A DNA stretch of 64,000 nucleotides from Solea solea (lineage: Eukaryota > Chordata > Actinopteri > Pleuronectiformes > Soleidae), in contig NC_081153.1 in NCBI RefSeq assembly GCF_958295425.1, positions 11,929,001-11,993,000 on the forward strand. Direction: 5' to 3'. Positions 1 through 12,120 of the stretch are shown piece after piece; position 1 is the stretch's first letter, and every line of letters starts with the position of its first letter. The notes under the pieces were generated by a model. It ran no database searches. It was not told the origin of the DNA and saw only the letters and a list, made by a program, of their open reading frames with translations. The position numbers and the translations under genes are program-made.

Positions 1-1039
1 TCCTTTTGTCTATGAGCGATATGAATGAGGCTTTCCACTCGATAAACTGGATTGGGTCACCAGTGAATAAAGATGGTTCTGGCATCGGGAGCCTGTTCAG
101 AGTTATGCTATCTTGGACTGCTTGAGCCAGGTAGGTCACATCTGTCTGTGGAGGTGATGATGTCGTTGTGACATATGCAGGCTGCTGGATGGGAGCTGAA
201 GACACAGGTTGCTGTAGGGACATGTACCGTTGTTCACCAATGCTGTGATCAGTGGAAAGGACACTAGCTTCCTGCATTACTTCTTTGTTATAGGTTATCA
301 ACCTAGCTCGGGCAGCTCTTATATCCTTCTCTGCCTTTAGTCTTTCCAACTCACGTTTCTGAGTTTCAAGTTCTTTTCTCTGCTTTTCCTCTAGGAGTTG
401 AATTTTTTCCTTTTGTCTTTCCTCCTCCAATAAACCTTCATACTCTGCTTCCTTTGCTGCTAAGTCTGCCGCCGCATCTGCCCTTTTAGCAGTTACAATG
501 GAGCTCACAGAGTTTTGGCTGGAGTGTCGACTTGAAGGTGAGGCTGTGGATCCATAGATAGAGCGAGCATAGTCTCTGTTAAGCAGCTCACACAGTCGTT
601 GTTTTACTGCTTCACTGTCAAATTCTCCATCTATGCCTGTTATCCTTTCATATGCAATTCTAACAATGTCCCTCGTCACTGCTTCACAGGCATCAATCCG
701 ACGTCTTGTCTCACTGGATGGAGTGAGGTGATCTCTGATTTCCATATAGATGCGAATAACATCCGACATTCCTTCTTCTAGTGTGTCTATAAGAGCTGCA
801 ATCTCATTTTCAGGAATGTTTGACTTTAATTGCTCTCTAGTCTTACGTGCTTGGGTCTTCCATAGTTCATAAAAGTGAGTGAGCCTTTTCTCCTTTTTGT
901 GAGCCTCCTCTCTCTGAAATGCAAGCATCTTCTCCGTGGGGTTCTTCTGGCGACCAGAGCGGCGAAGCGTCTCCTCTTCGCTGTCTTTGCAGATATCCAT
1001 TTGCTGGTCTGAGTCGCTACTGTCTAGAGATGCTTTCAT
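1..1039 (-). CDS. BEL/Pao-like retrotransposon gag, 5' part (runs off the window)
   Basis: An unbroken minus-strand frame of about 346 codons runs from an ATG at 1037-1039 to the window edge with no stop. An in-frame stop lies about 33 bases upstream of the ATG, so this start is natural. The N-terminus is rich in S, D and E. Residues about 185-255 form a charged, coiled-coil-like K/E/R/Q region. Just before the edge comes a P-x-P-x-L-F-x-G-D-P-x-x-F-x-x-W pattern (PEPSLFTGDPIQFIEW). This resembles the conserved segment that BEL/Pao gag proteins carry before the core (known as DUF1759), from my knowledge of the family. Protease, reverse transcriptase and integrase would lie left of the window. 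The open frame suggests a fairly young insertion. A domesticated gag-derived gene is an alternative that cannot be excluded here. Confidence 0.72.
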   Translation of the reverse strand, partial: MKASLDSSDSDQQMDICKDSEEETLRRSGRQKNPTEKMLAFQREEAHKKEKRLTHFYELWKTQARKTREQLKSNIPENEIAALIDTLEEGMSDVIRIYMEIRDHLTPSSETRRRIDACEAVTRDIVRIAYERITGIDGEFDSEAVKQRLCELLNRDYARSIYGSTASPSSRHSSQNSVSSIVTAKRADAAADLAAKEAEYEGLLEEERQKEKIQLLEEKQRKELETQKRELERLKAEKDIRAARARLITYNKEVMQEASVLSTDHSIGEQRYMSLQQPVSSAPIQQPAYVTTTSSPPQTDVTYLAQAVQDSITLNRLPMPEPSLFTGDPIQFIEWKASFISLIDKR

Positions 1040-1500
1040 TTTATGAGTGGGTGCCACAACCTTAGACCATCACATCGAGTCTCTCCGCAGTCATCCTTGG
1101 ACATGAGTGTGGTGGGACTGATGAGGTGAAGCTCTTACTGTAGCGTCCCCGGCTGAATGATGGTCGAACTCCTTAACTGATGGTTCATAGGTTTATTAAC
1201 GTTAACGTTGCTCCAATAAAACACACCTTGAACACACCGTAAGAGCTTGTGCCCTTATCAGCCAGGTGCTAAACGAAATTATTAGTAGACATTTTCTTAG
1301 CGTTTTTGAACTTTTAATTGACTCGTTTGTGCCGTGCAAACGCTGCAGATCTGCAGATTCGTCTTTTTTTTTCTGATTTCCGGTTACGCACTGTATCAAA
1401 ATAAAAGCACCAACCTAAAAACAGGAAATGACGGTAAAATAAAGAAAACAAGTCAATCTTTCAAGGAGATTACTTATAAAATAAATAACTATGGAAACGA
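1040..1500 (-). mobile_element. Probable leader and 5' LTR zone of the gag-bearing element
   Basis: The element is read on the minus strand, so its untranslated leader and 5' LTR should lie at these higher coordinates. A minus-strand AATAAA lies at 1192-1197, about where an LTR R region could be. No primer-binding site or exact LTR boundary could be fixed, because the matching 3' LTR is outside the window. The limits are approximate. Confidence 0.35.
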
Positions 1501-2404
1501 AACATGAAAATACACTGTGGCATATTAAAGGTCATTTACACTGCCTGTGTTTAGTTTTTGTGAACAGGAAAGAGAATATACATCTATCCATAAATGGGTT
1601 AGATGGGTAAGTTAAATGCAGGGAACATCTGTTAATCTGTTAATTGCATAACTTTCCAATGATTTGACGGGCTGCAAAACTGGCAGGGGACTTACTGAAG
1701 GCACCAGTGTGAGCACTGTTGCCTCACTGCCCAAAATCATATAGAGGTTAACTGAACACTCTGTAGGTCTGCGATGGGCTTTTGAGTTGCCCATGGATGA
1801 GATAAGTAGAAATTGCTTAAAGTGCACAGTGTGCACTCCCCACCCCCGCAACTTACAAACAGGTCACTCCACAGGCTTCAAACTTGGCAGGTGAGTTACT
1901 AAAGACACCAGTGTGTGCAGTGGCAACTTTGACAATGTTTGGATTAGAAATACAAGAGATGTGGGTAAAAAAACAAAAACAAACAAACAAACAAATAAAC
2001 AGGCACAAATTGAAAGGGTACTGCAATATTGCTATTTCATCTTCCGTCGTTCATGTGAAAACTGGCCTTGCCAAGCAATACTATCAAACCTGACTGAGGG
2101 AGTATTTGTGTGTACACAGGAGAAATGCAGGGGTGGGCACAGGGGCAAGAAACATTTATCCTCTTTTATATTTATATTCTTTTGTGTAGCGGTAGAATTA
2201 ACTTCTTAAACATTTCCTGGGCACCTCGTACTCTAACCTGCAGCCTTACTAGAGCAATGTTGCTGTTGCCGCCGTCTGTGTCGACATAAATCAAATCACT
2301 TCCTTTGTGCAGTGTGGGAATGTCCCTGGACACCATGAGGTATAAACACGGCTACACTCAGAAACACAGAGAGACGCTAATAGTCTTAATCTGCTTTGTG
2401 AGAA
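1501..2404. other. Intergenic, no gene seen
   Basis: Mixed-composition DNA with a short A-rich simple stretch at 1968-2000. Open frames here are short, overlap in several frames and lack splice context. Nothing functional was recognised. Confidence 0.6.
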
Positions 2405-2535
2405 CCCGTTTGACAGTGGTAGATAAAGTTGTCTTTCCACTGGAAGGTCATGAGTTTGATTCCTGGCACCACTAGTCTAAATGCCGATGTGTCCTTGGGG
2501 AAGAGACTGCAGTGTGGTAGAAGCTGCAGTAGGTA
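2405..2535 (+). repeat. tRNA-derived SINE-like remnant
   Basis: A B-box-like stretch (GGTCATGAGTTTGATTCC, about 2444-2461) is followed by a motif close to the common teleost SINE phrase TGTCCTTGGG-AAGA-ACTG. This matches the head of widespread fish tRNA-derived SINEs as I remember them. The copy is diverged and truncated, with no clear poly-A tail or target duplication. Confidence 0.45.
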
Positions 2536-3182
2536 GGCATTTTATGTGGTTCATCCCTACACTAGAATGTTTTAAATTTCACAGAAAAGACACCGTGGTG
2601 TTGTGTCTGGTGAATTTACAGTTTATTTAATGGTTGACATGACTCAAACTTCCTGCTTAGTTTCTCACCTCTTCACACCCAAACAAATGCTGCTTGGAGT
2701 GGACGTGGCGGTCGTATAAGTTACTGAAAGATTCGTCTGGCAGTAACAATCACCCAAATCCCTGGGTGGGGGAGGTTTGAAGGGAGAGCAGTTTCCCATT
2801 CTGTGTGACAAGGGAAGCATGCTGAGACCTGGTGGCTACAAATGTAATTGTGATTTAGTGAAGGACGATAAACAACAGAAATTTTACCAGCAGAGAAACA
2901 TGGGTGTACACACATTGTTTTTCACGGCTCAGTATGACAACAACCTGCCAGTTCCTTCCCACTTTGTTTAAATATAGAACAGCTGAGCCACTTTATTTTT
3001 TAGTTTTTTATCAGACATGGAACCATTTTACTACTAAGTTATTTTGAGTATAGTAACTATCTCTATTTTTTAACTGTAGATACAGTACAGGTATTAATGA
3101 TAAAACTCATCATGGCTGAATTCCATTTAGGGTGTCCTGGTACTGTGCATGCTGCCTCACACACATACTCAGGCTAAGGCCA
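2536..3182. other. Intergenic, no gene seen
   Basis: Unique-looking, slightly AT-rich sequence. Two short overlapping open frames at about 2721-2971 on opposite strands look like chance. No splice or promoter signals were convincing. Confidence 0.55.
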
Positions 3183-3619
3183 TAGTCCGACTAAGACAGA
3201 CAATCGGACAACTTTCAGAATCTGAGTATACATGCGGAGGAGAAAAGCATTTTATTGACTGTGTATGTCTGACTCCGCCTCTGTAGGTGGCACTGTATCT
3301 CTCTATAAACTAGTGCGTATTGAATCAGTTTCCTGTTGACCTTTATGTCGCAGAAAAACAAACAGCAAATGGCGAGATGGATGGTGTTGTGGTTCTGTAT
3401 GTTTCGTACCTGCTGCACATGTTACTCGTGATACAAATTAGATCAAGCATGGCTCTTGTGGTTGCTCTGTTGTCTAAAGAAATACACGCAGGACTAAACA
3501 GACTATGAATCAAATTATCCAGGTATGTTAGTTCGACTAAGACTAGCTCGATTTTAGTCAGACTCACATGTTTACATGACATTAAGAAAACCAAACTATT
3601 GTCTTAGTCTGACTAAAAT
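3183..3619. mobile_element. Candidate non-autonomous DNA transposon (MITE) with inverted ends
   Basis: The left end TAGTCCGACTAAGAC (about 3183-3198) is mirrored at the right end by GTCTTAGTCTGACTA (3601-3615), one mismatch over 15 bases. Subterminal copies of similar motifs (CGACTAAGACTAG, TTTTAGTCAGACT) sit near 3532-3565. There is no transposase frame. Total length is about 435 bp. The superfamily was not assigned and a target duplication was not clear. Confidence 0.55.
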
Positions 3620-4124
3620 CTATGTTTGTACTAATTAGAACTATAGAATAGAATTGTGTACTAATTCTATAATCAAAAAATGCATGGTAATGAAATAACG
3701 AAAGCACGCTGTTGCAGCTCACAGTCGTAGAGTAGTGCTGCTCGCTGTAGTGTAAGCGTGCATTCACTCCATCACCCAGTCCCTCTAATTACTCCTGTTT
3801 GTCCATGGTGAGGCAACATAAAGGCATTTGACCTTAATGGCTGACAACCACCATGAAAGGACAGATAACGCACTCCTCTTTTACACAGCACTGGCACAGT
3901 CGCTTCACTTCCATCTTCATCAACCCCCTCTCACACAGTCTGTTACTCTCCCTCACTCTTGTTTCTTCACCTCTCCAAAAATGTCACTCAGTAGCTGCAA
4001 AAATCTCTATCACTATGTACAATGTTGTTCTCCATTTACAATATTAGTATTTCCTGAGATGATAAACATTATCGTTTTCGTGATGAAAGCACCGACTCAC
4101 ACACACACACACACACACACGTGC
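3620..4124. other. Intergenic with (CA)n tract
   Basis: No gene was recognised. A (CA)n microsatellite sits at about 4098-4120, and open frames overlapping it are low-complexity artefacts. Confidence 0.55.
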
Positions 4125-4260
4125 ACAGACCCAGTTAATTAGAGCTCAAGGCCCTTCTCTCCTAACGAACCTGGTGGTAATTAAAGACCCCCTGGACACA
4201 GGTGTGTCTGCGAGCTGCCTCTAATTAAGCCCCAGCGAGCTGATTTAGCTAATTAGCTAA
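4125..4260. promoter_or_regulatory. Candidate regulatory block: cluster of TAATTA homeodomain-type sites
   Basis: Within about 130 bases there are four AATTA-core motifs: GTTAATTAG, GGTAATTAA, TCTAATTAA and GCTAATTAGC. The surrounding sequence is non-repetitive and of balanced composition. TAATTA is the standard core bound by Antennapedia-class and related homeodomains. The role as an enhancer is inference. The location is in gene-poor DNA inferred to face the hoxa side of the cluster. Confidence 0.3.
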
Positions 4261-7200
4261 AGGCTCGATGTTGGACAACATAGCATCCCAGCCCCGGCGG
4301 AACACAGGAAGTTACAATGTTTCCCACATCGTCCCTGGCAACACTTTCATTTCCTAGGGCATTAATCACTAGAGTTACAACTGTCAACATAGTGACTGCC
4401 ATGAGGGAAAGGGGGGGGGGGGTGAGATGCTCAACCCCAAGGGTGAGAGGTGTGGACCATTCTCTGGAACGGAGCAACCAATCACATGTTGAGGTCATAA
4501 CTAGCAGGTATGAAGGGGAGGGGCACATGAAAACATGGTTGACAATCATGTGACATAAACGTCACAGCGGCACATACTTACTGTAAATCACACGGATTGC
4601 AAACTTATCATCTGATATGAACAGTCATCAACTGATCAAGAAAAAGAAAACAGTACAATGTCCACAGGGTGCGTTAGTTCTCACCATGTTGATCGTATTC
4701 AGATCATTTCTAAAAAGCCAGTAGCAACTTTTTGAAAGCAGTGACAGCATGCACTTCTGTTGGCTTTGTTAGTGCTCCTCACATGAGAGACAGACATTTT
4801 CCCTTTAGTAAGCAAGTGGGGCTCGGCACTTTTGAGACAAAGATATTGACTTTTGTAAAAGTTGTGACATTTCACTCCCCGCTGAGACACAGGAGACCAC
4901 AGAGTTCAGTGGAAGACACACTGTGCCACTTCTCCTGCCCGCTCCATGTTCAAATAATGTTTAAGTGAGTCCATGTGATAACACAGCAACAAAAAAAGCA
5001 ATAACAAAAAAAAAATCACAATGAGCCACTGGGAGAATGTCCCAGTGTCCCAGGCATCACCTCTCACCTGGATAATCTGGACACTCTCTACAGTTGTGAA
5101 CGTGTCTGATCCAAAACAATCTCCCACTTCATCCATCATTCTTCAACATCTGAATTCTCTAGACATTCCCATGTCTAAAAACAGCTTGTTATTATACATA
5201 TTTTGTAAATTTGGAGGTGTTTTTGAGAAGTCTGGGGACACTGGTGACACCACAAATTCCAAACTCCATGTATGACAAGGCAAGGATGCAGGTGTATGAA
5301 AATATGTATAAGATGGTGGGTGTCAAAGGGACCTATTGGACACTAGCTGTCACTCACAACGATGTCCACTCATATGTGTGGTACTTTGTTGTCTATTTTT
5401 CATCTAAATGGAAACTGTATTTACAAAACATGACATCATGTTCTACTGGAAAAGACCTGAAACTTTAGCAAAAAAAACATCAAAACAAGAAGATCAACTC
5501 TCATGTAGCCATCAGAGTTTGTCCAAGTATGCCTGGTGACCAGTGCACCGCTGGTTTGCATGATTCAATACTACATAAGTTGATAACCATTATTAAAACC
5601 GCCTCCAGCAAAGCAGTGTCTATGATGTGCACCATGTGTAAAACTGCACAAAGAAGAACAACTGTTCCCATACTGACATCACACATTTGCATATTTCTTT
5701 AGTCTTCCAGGAAATCACAGAACTTCTCAGAGCTGATTCATCCCGAGTAGGCATTCATTTCATTTCATCTGCCTCCTCCTCATTTCCATCCTCCCTTCTT
5801 TTCCCTCTCCGTAACTCCGTGTCACCAATAACTCAGCCTCTAGATTCATAGCTGGAGCAGATCTGAACCACATTCATTTCCGCAGTAGGAGAGGAAAAGC
5901 TGGCATTGGCCACTAAGGCCCTGATCAATCATGATCTAGCACGACAGCTTGTATTAGAGAAGGAGAGATGGAGGATGGAGAGATACAGAGAGAGGGGGAA
6001 TATAAGATATTCAGACTTTGATCATTCTCTTTCGAAGATGCGTGCGATTTGTCAGCACGACCAGATATGATCAGAAGATGGTCAAAGGGAAAAGTATGAG
6101 TGGAGGAGGAGGGGGAAATAACATTCCCAGTCCTCTTCGTTATTAAGAGATTAAATCCCATCTCTGACAGTCTTGTCAGTGTGGGAGACAGAATCGAGTA
6201 TGGCCGGTAATTTGACTAGTTCCCTATCTCATCACCGCTCACTTGGCTGATGACAGCCGGGCGACAGAGTGTTGAATATGCAAGATGTCTCTCCCCTCTA
6301 TCCCTCTAAACTCTACCATCTACCTCGCTGGTGAAAGCTGTTAGGGCTGCCACAGAGAGACACACACACACAGAAATATATGCATGCGCACACACGGCCC
6401 AATGAAACGGTACATTTTAACCATTTGCATTCTTACAAGGAGGTTCTGACCTGCTGAGCTATTGACCGGTGAAGGCTTACAGGTTCAGGTCTGTCATGTG
6501 GGGGATTTTTTATTTATTTATTTATTTTTCTCTTTTAAGGTCCAGCTTCGGCTCTGGCTTTTGTGTTTACTTGCGCTCTTTCTTTGTGTGTTTATGTATG
6601 AGCGCGCGTGCATCTCCACTGACACTTCCTGTTAGCCTGATGTCCCTCCAGCACACCCACCGTGAATCCAGTCAGACCAGGTGTTATCTTAACAGTTTCT
6701 TTTGGAAAGATGAACGAGCGACGTTTTCAGCCTCCTCCCCCTTTCCATCTCACACATGCTCATCCCTTGTTCTCCTAATTTCTTTCCCCCTATTCCCATC
6801 CCTCTGTTCGGCAAAGTCTGACCCAGTATTACGGTGACATTATGGGGCCACTTGCCGCCCTGCTAAAATAAACCCCAGTGAAGGAGATGTGTGACAGAAC
6901 AGGGTCACGGCACGCCATGGCACAAATTAATCAAACAAATAAACGAGGAATTTAGGCTTGAACAGGGAGGATCTCTCCCTCTGTCCCCTCCCTCGTCTCT
7001 CCTCTTGTCTCACGGCTCCTGTGTTTGCGCTCTGAGACACACACACACACACACATGAACATGCATGCCCATGCACATTTATGCACAAACAGTGAACACA
7101 GTCACAAGTGAGAAAGCAGAGACTTACCTGACCTGTTTAACACTGAGTCACTCATTTCTCAATTTTTAAATACAAAGCTTCAACTTTGATCAGCTGACGT

Positions 7201-8346
7201 GAGAAGGCTTTCATTTAAAGATTTGCACCCACTATTTAGCCGCCCATTTGCTAACATTACAGCAGCTTGATGCTTCTCAACAGTGGTTATTAAATACGAA
7301 AGAAATTAGGTATTTACCAAACCAGGGGACAGGCATGAACTTGCTGAACTTAGTAATAGGTGCAGGTGATGGTGGAGTGGATTGATATCAGGAGGGTATG
7401 ATTTACAAGAGAAAGTGAGTTACTTCCTTTAGGAATTATTATGATTCACTTGGGTTAGATTTAATGAATGACTATTTATTTATTGACTCAAAATGCATCG
7501 TTTGTATGTCGTCAATTATTATTTTTTGATCCAAATGTGAAACAATCGCACATAAACACATGAGTGAGAGGAAGATGAGATGTTAGTTGTATGGTAAATG
7601 ATCCCGAAACTGTTTGCACATCCTGGTTTTTTAGCTTTAGGACACTTGAGTGAATTGATATCATATGGTTGTTATTTGATATTTATTTATTTTTTCATGC
7701 CAAAATCCACAGCAGTCTCCCCGTTGGAGCAATTTAGGAATGCAGTGTCACATCCAAGTCATATTGGCAAACATTTGTTTGAGCTCAGCTCACCTTTTTC
7801 GCCTGATTTCCTGTGCATGGCATGAAATACACTGGACACTCAGCAGAACAGAGGTGTTCTAACAGTCCTTTCGTCTTGTTTGCACCCGGCAAAACTCAAC
7901 AAAGCTTGAAGGAATGTGTATTTAGTTTGATTTGAACCAGTTAGTTCATGCAAACTCCCTCAACACGTCCACGTTGCTCCGAGCGTTACACACCGGTTAC
8001 GATAGCAACGGCCCATTCCGCATGCAGGCAACATCTTGATTAATCTCGACGATGACAGTGCGACTCTTGATGGGGACAGCTCCCCATTGATCTGTAATGA
8101 AACCATTGAGCTGCATGACGAATGGAGGGGAAGGAAATTTGTGAGCACATGATTAATGAAATAATTAAGTAATTGGATTGTCTTAATTATTCATCTCTCT
8201 ATTCCTTGAAGTCAGATGCAGAAGTTTGTTTGCATGTTAAAGCACCCCGCGTTCAATGGTAGCTACCTTAAGCTCTTGGATCACATTTGTAAGCACAAAT
8301 GAAAGAGTAATGTTATTTTAAACCCCTTTTTTCTCACATTGTAGAC
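4261..8346. other. Gene-poor intergenic DNA
   Basis: No coding gene, RNA gene or splice-supported exon was found. It contains a short G run (4411-4420), (CA)n near 6360 and 7040, and unique-looking stretches at about 6820-6960 and 7960-8220. The last two are rich in ATTAAT and AATTAA motifs and resemble vertebrate noncoding conserved elements in composition, which remains untested. Apparent frames such as 6469-6837 are pyrimidine-rich chance readings. Confidence 0.5.
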
Positions 8347-8354
8347 ATTTAGAT

Positions 8355-8644
8355 CAGTGATTCCTAAAGACAGGGTTGGGACCCAAAGATGGGTTGTGGT
8401 TGACCTAATAAATTTGCTGAATTTTCCCAAACTTTTAGTTAAGATTTATGTGTGTGTGTGTTTTAAATAACGTGCATAAAATGAAGTTTTCAATGATTTA
8501 CCAAACATCTCTTGGAAATTTACCAAATCAAAATGATATTAGATGTTACAGATATGGCTGTAAATTAGTATGCTCTTGTCATGATTGATGACAAACTTTT
8601 AAAAATGGGTCCCCACATATGGAAAGTTTTGGAAAACACTTTTG
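8355..8644. mobile_element. hAT-like miniature element with perfect 8-bp target duplication
   Basis: The element begins CAGTGATTCCTAAAG and ends GGAAAACACTTTTG, whose complement CAAAAGTGTTTTCC resembles the start apart from a short insertion. It is flanked by identical 8-bp direct repeats ATTTAGAT at 8347-8354 and 8645-8652. The 8-bp duplication and the CAGTG-type ends are the hAT signature. There is no transposase, so it depended on another element. The interior is AT-rich. Confidence 0.72.
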
Positions 8645-8652
8645 ATTTAGAT

Positions 8653-11600
8653 GATCAGATTAATAATGAACATCTGAGAAGCCCTATCTCGTGAGCTCTC
8701 CAATTTAAACCAAACGCGCTTTTGTTTCTTTAACAATAGAGATGATGAACTATCTTAATGAAGAGTAAGGTCTGGGATCCTATTCCCATATGTGCCTCCC
8801 AGAATACTTGGACATGGACTTTTTTTCTTTTTTTTTTCTTTTAAATTCCATGTTGCCTTTTCCATCTGCCGCCTGCTGTTACAGGGTGTGTGGGATGTTT
8901 CCTGGGCCCGCTGTCAGGACGGTGAGCTTTTCCAGGGAAAACATGAAGCAATTTTGGATCTTCTCTTGAAGCGCTTGTGCATTTGTCATACCTGGCTTTA
9001 ACTCCACTCTAACTCAAATGGAAAGCCTGCTCAGACTTCCCATAACTCACACCATAGGCACGGTGTTTTGCCAGCTTGGTAGCAAACCTTAATGTGACTG
9101 CAGTTGGACACCACAGCCGCTGATTCCGCTGATGACGTATAGCACATAGGGCCGCGTGTCTGCAAAGCCCAACACGTACTCTTGTGTTAAACTCAAGTTC
9201 GCCTCCCCTGCCTCTACTGAAACATTCAAAGTCTAATAAAATAAGTCAGGTTTTTTTTTTTTTTCTGCAACTTTTTTTTTTTTCAATCCTGAGAAGAACA
9301 TTGCTGAGTGTGCATGTTATTTATTTTTATTTTTTCTGCTATATCCCATTCCACGAGCTTTCACTCAGACATACCCACACCTGGGAGCTCCCCAATATTC
9401 CACCACTGGCCACATTCAGCATACGGTATGTGGTTTCAGCTGAAGTTACAGTTAAACTTTAGAGGCTGTTCATGTTCTGTCTTGTGCAGCTCAGTACTGT
9501 ATATACGCTTCATCCAGGAAACACACAAAAACACAAAAATATTCTGCAAAAACTACAAAAAAATCCAGACATGCCACATACATGTTACTTTCTACTTGCT
9601 TATATGTAATCCACTCTCTGCGTACCTCTTTGTTTGCTCTGTTGGCAGTGGATACAAATATAATGTCTCCAATGTGCTGAGATACTGTGGTTTATAGGCA
9701 CTTTCAGCAAAGTTTCCTCTGAGGTCCCACACGGTAACTGTAGACACAGAAAATGGAGAGAGCGGTTTCGACACCCGTATCATCGCGGTGAGGTTGATAA
9801 ACATTTAACATCCATTAACACTCCAGCTTATATTAGTGCTAGTTAAACATATATACCCACTCATGGGAGCAGCTCAGAGAGAATGAGAAAAGGAAAATGG
9901 CAGCTTGACAAATCATGTAAAGGAAGGCCATACCTGCCACTGAGTGTTCCTTCATGATCAGGTTTCACTTTGCCTGTTTGTTTTCTCCACTCTTTGCTCT
10001 ACCTAGTCACAAAAAAAAATATATAAGTCATAAAAATGTAGCAAATGGTTCAAATGACTCTTTTTTAAAGTGTGGCCGACAAACAGCCCCGTATCCGTCT
10101 TTCCCATGACTGTGTGTTGATATGCAGCGTGTGCAGGTCTCCCCGTAGCGTCGTATCGAGGATCATTGTGCATCCATCAGTATGCCGTTAAGCAGCGGCC
10201 AGTGAGGATATGAAATGGCTCTCACTTTGGGGCTATCGCTGATCAATGCTCATAAACATTTAATGTCATAATTAGCCATCAGGCGGCACAGTAACACATC
10301 AGCACTAACAGCGCTGGGCGTGGAGAGCAATATGGCAGCAGCAGCACATAGAGGGAAGAAATGCTCATACACAAAGACATCCACACACTCGTTTGTTTCC
10401 CGTGAAACATCTCATTGGATATGTATATTTTATGTAACACAGTCACAGAGGTGGAGACACATGTACCTCACACACACACACACACATGCTCATTAGGTAT
10501 CACACACTATTAAACAAACACACACCATCAACCATTTAGGTGGTAAAATAAGGTGTGTGCTCAGAGTGTGTATGATGTTATGCTATGTTGAGGGTGACAG
10601 ATGAGAGAGAGAGAGAGAGAGACAGGGAGGGGGGTGTTGTTAGAGGGGGAGCATTATCGAGGGAGGGCTTTACAAAGTGAGCCAATTTATACAAGGTATC
10701 CCGACTCGAATTAGTGGCTAATGACTCTATTAGCTTTCATTTTTGCACCAAGGAGATTTTCCTGCATAAATTACGGCCCGATCATTGGCAAAGTGTCACA
10801 GCCAAAGGACAGTTTATAAATACAACAGCCAGGCCCTGTCAGCCACGCCGGGCTCTGATATAGACGTCTCTGCAGACTTTGTCGTTGAGCCCAACAGACT
10901 TGTGCCAGTCAGACAGTGACGGGGGACCACAGGGGTCCCAGGGGCAGCTCTCTCACCGTCGTCCCTGAAAAGGTCAACTTGACGCGGGCACAGCCCATCG
11001 ACCTGCCCCCCTGTCGGCTCCGCTGATAAAAATCAGATAAACTTAAGACCACTTATTGATCCAGGCTGCAGAGCCTTGGGCAAATGTTGGCTGAGCCCTT
11101 CGCCTCCCTTTTGTCCTCTTCTCCTGTGCATATGATTACACACAAGCAAATTAAAAGAAAAGGGGAAAAGAAGGAGGATGGATGGGAGAAGGAGAGGGGG
11201 GAAGGAAGTGAAGGCAGGGATTCTAGTTTCTCTGAGGAGAGGAGGGATGTTATTAAGAGGTGAGGGCATGAGAAGTGGGAGAGGGGACAGTAAGATTAAT
11301 CGCAGAAATTTGAGCAGAGACAGGGAAATTTCATTAACTATGAGAGCACTTGTTAGAGCTAAATGGTCAGAGGTGGAGGTGGTGGTGAGGGACCAGTGAG
11401 ATACAGTACAACGCTGAAGTGGGGGGGGGGGAGAAAGATTAAGTTATACACATGACATACTCATGCTTACATCGTCTTTGCCAAAGACTGACACAGTGCT
11501 TTACTCCCTAATATCTTTTTTGACGGGATGGGAACGCGAGGGAAAGGAGACTGAAAACGGCTGTCGGAGGGAATGAAGGAATGAAGGGGGGGGGGGGGCC

Positions 11601-12120
11601 CTGCAGCAGGAAGGATACAGAGAACAGCAAAGGGCCAGGAGTCAAAATAAGTGAGAAAAGACCAAGTACAGACTGCAGCAGAGAGACAGAAATAGAGCAG
11701 AACTACAGCAGAAGCTGGGGAGCGACACAGAGGTGTAGCACATCTGGCTGGTAATGCTTTCACCTCCGTAATCAGACCACACATCCTCTGCAGATTCATT
11801 TGCCATCCTCTCACAGCTTCTCTGTGTCTGTCTGCTGCCCTCTGCACCCACACTATCTTTCCACGTCGATCCTTTCACCAGCCGTCTACAACAACTCTCT
11901 CTGGTTACTACACAAACACAAACTGTATGTGTGTGCGCGCACACACACGCACACACACACACAATCCTCCTTGTGACTCTTCGAGTCTTACTGTCTCTTC
12001 TGTGTCTCTCTCAGGAGGCTAAGCATTACAGCTCGGGGCAAGGAGGTGCTGATAAGGGGACAGGAGAGTGACGCCGGCGAGGGCAGATGACCACAGATAA
12101 TACACTTAGGTTTACGCGCG
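8653..12120. other. Gene-poor intergenic DNA
   Basis: No gene was recognised. T-rich tracts occur near 8820 and 9250, (CA)n near 10470, (GA)n near 10600 and G runs near 11420 and 11587. The unique blocks at about 10130-10330 and 10680-10870 have balanced composition, no repeats and several ATTAG/AATTA motifs. They are the best candidates here for conserved noncoding DNA. The frames at 11467-11962 lie in low-complexity DNA. Confidence 0.5.
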
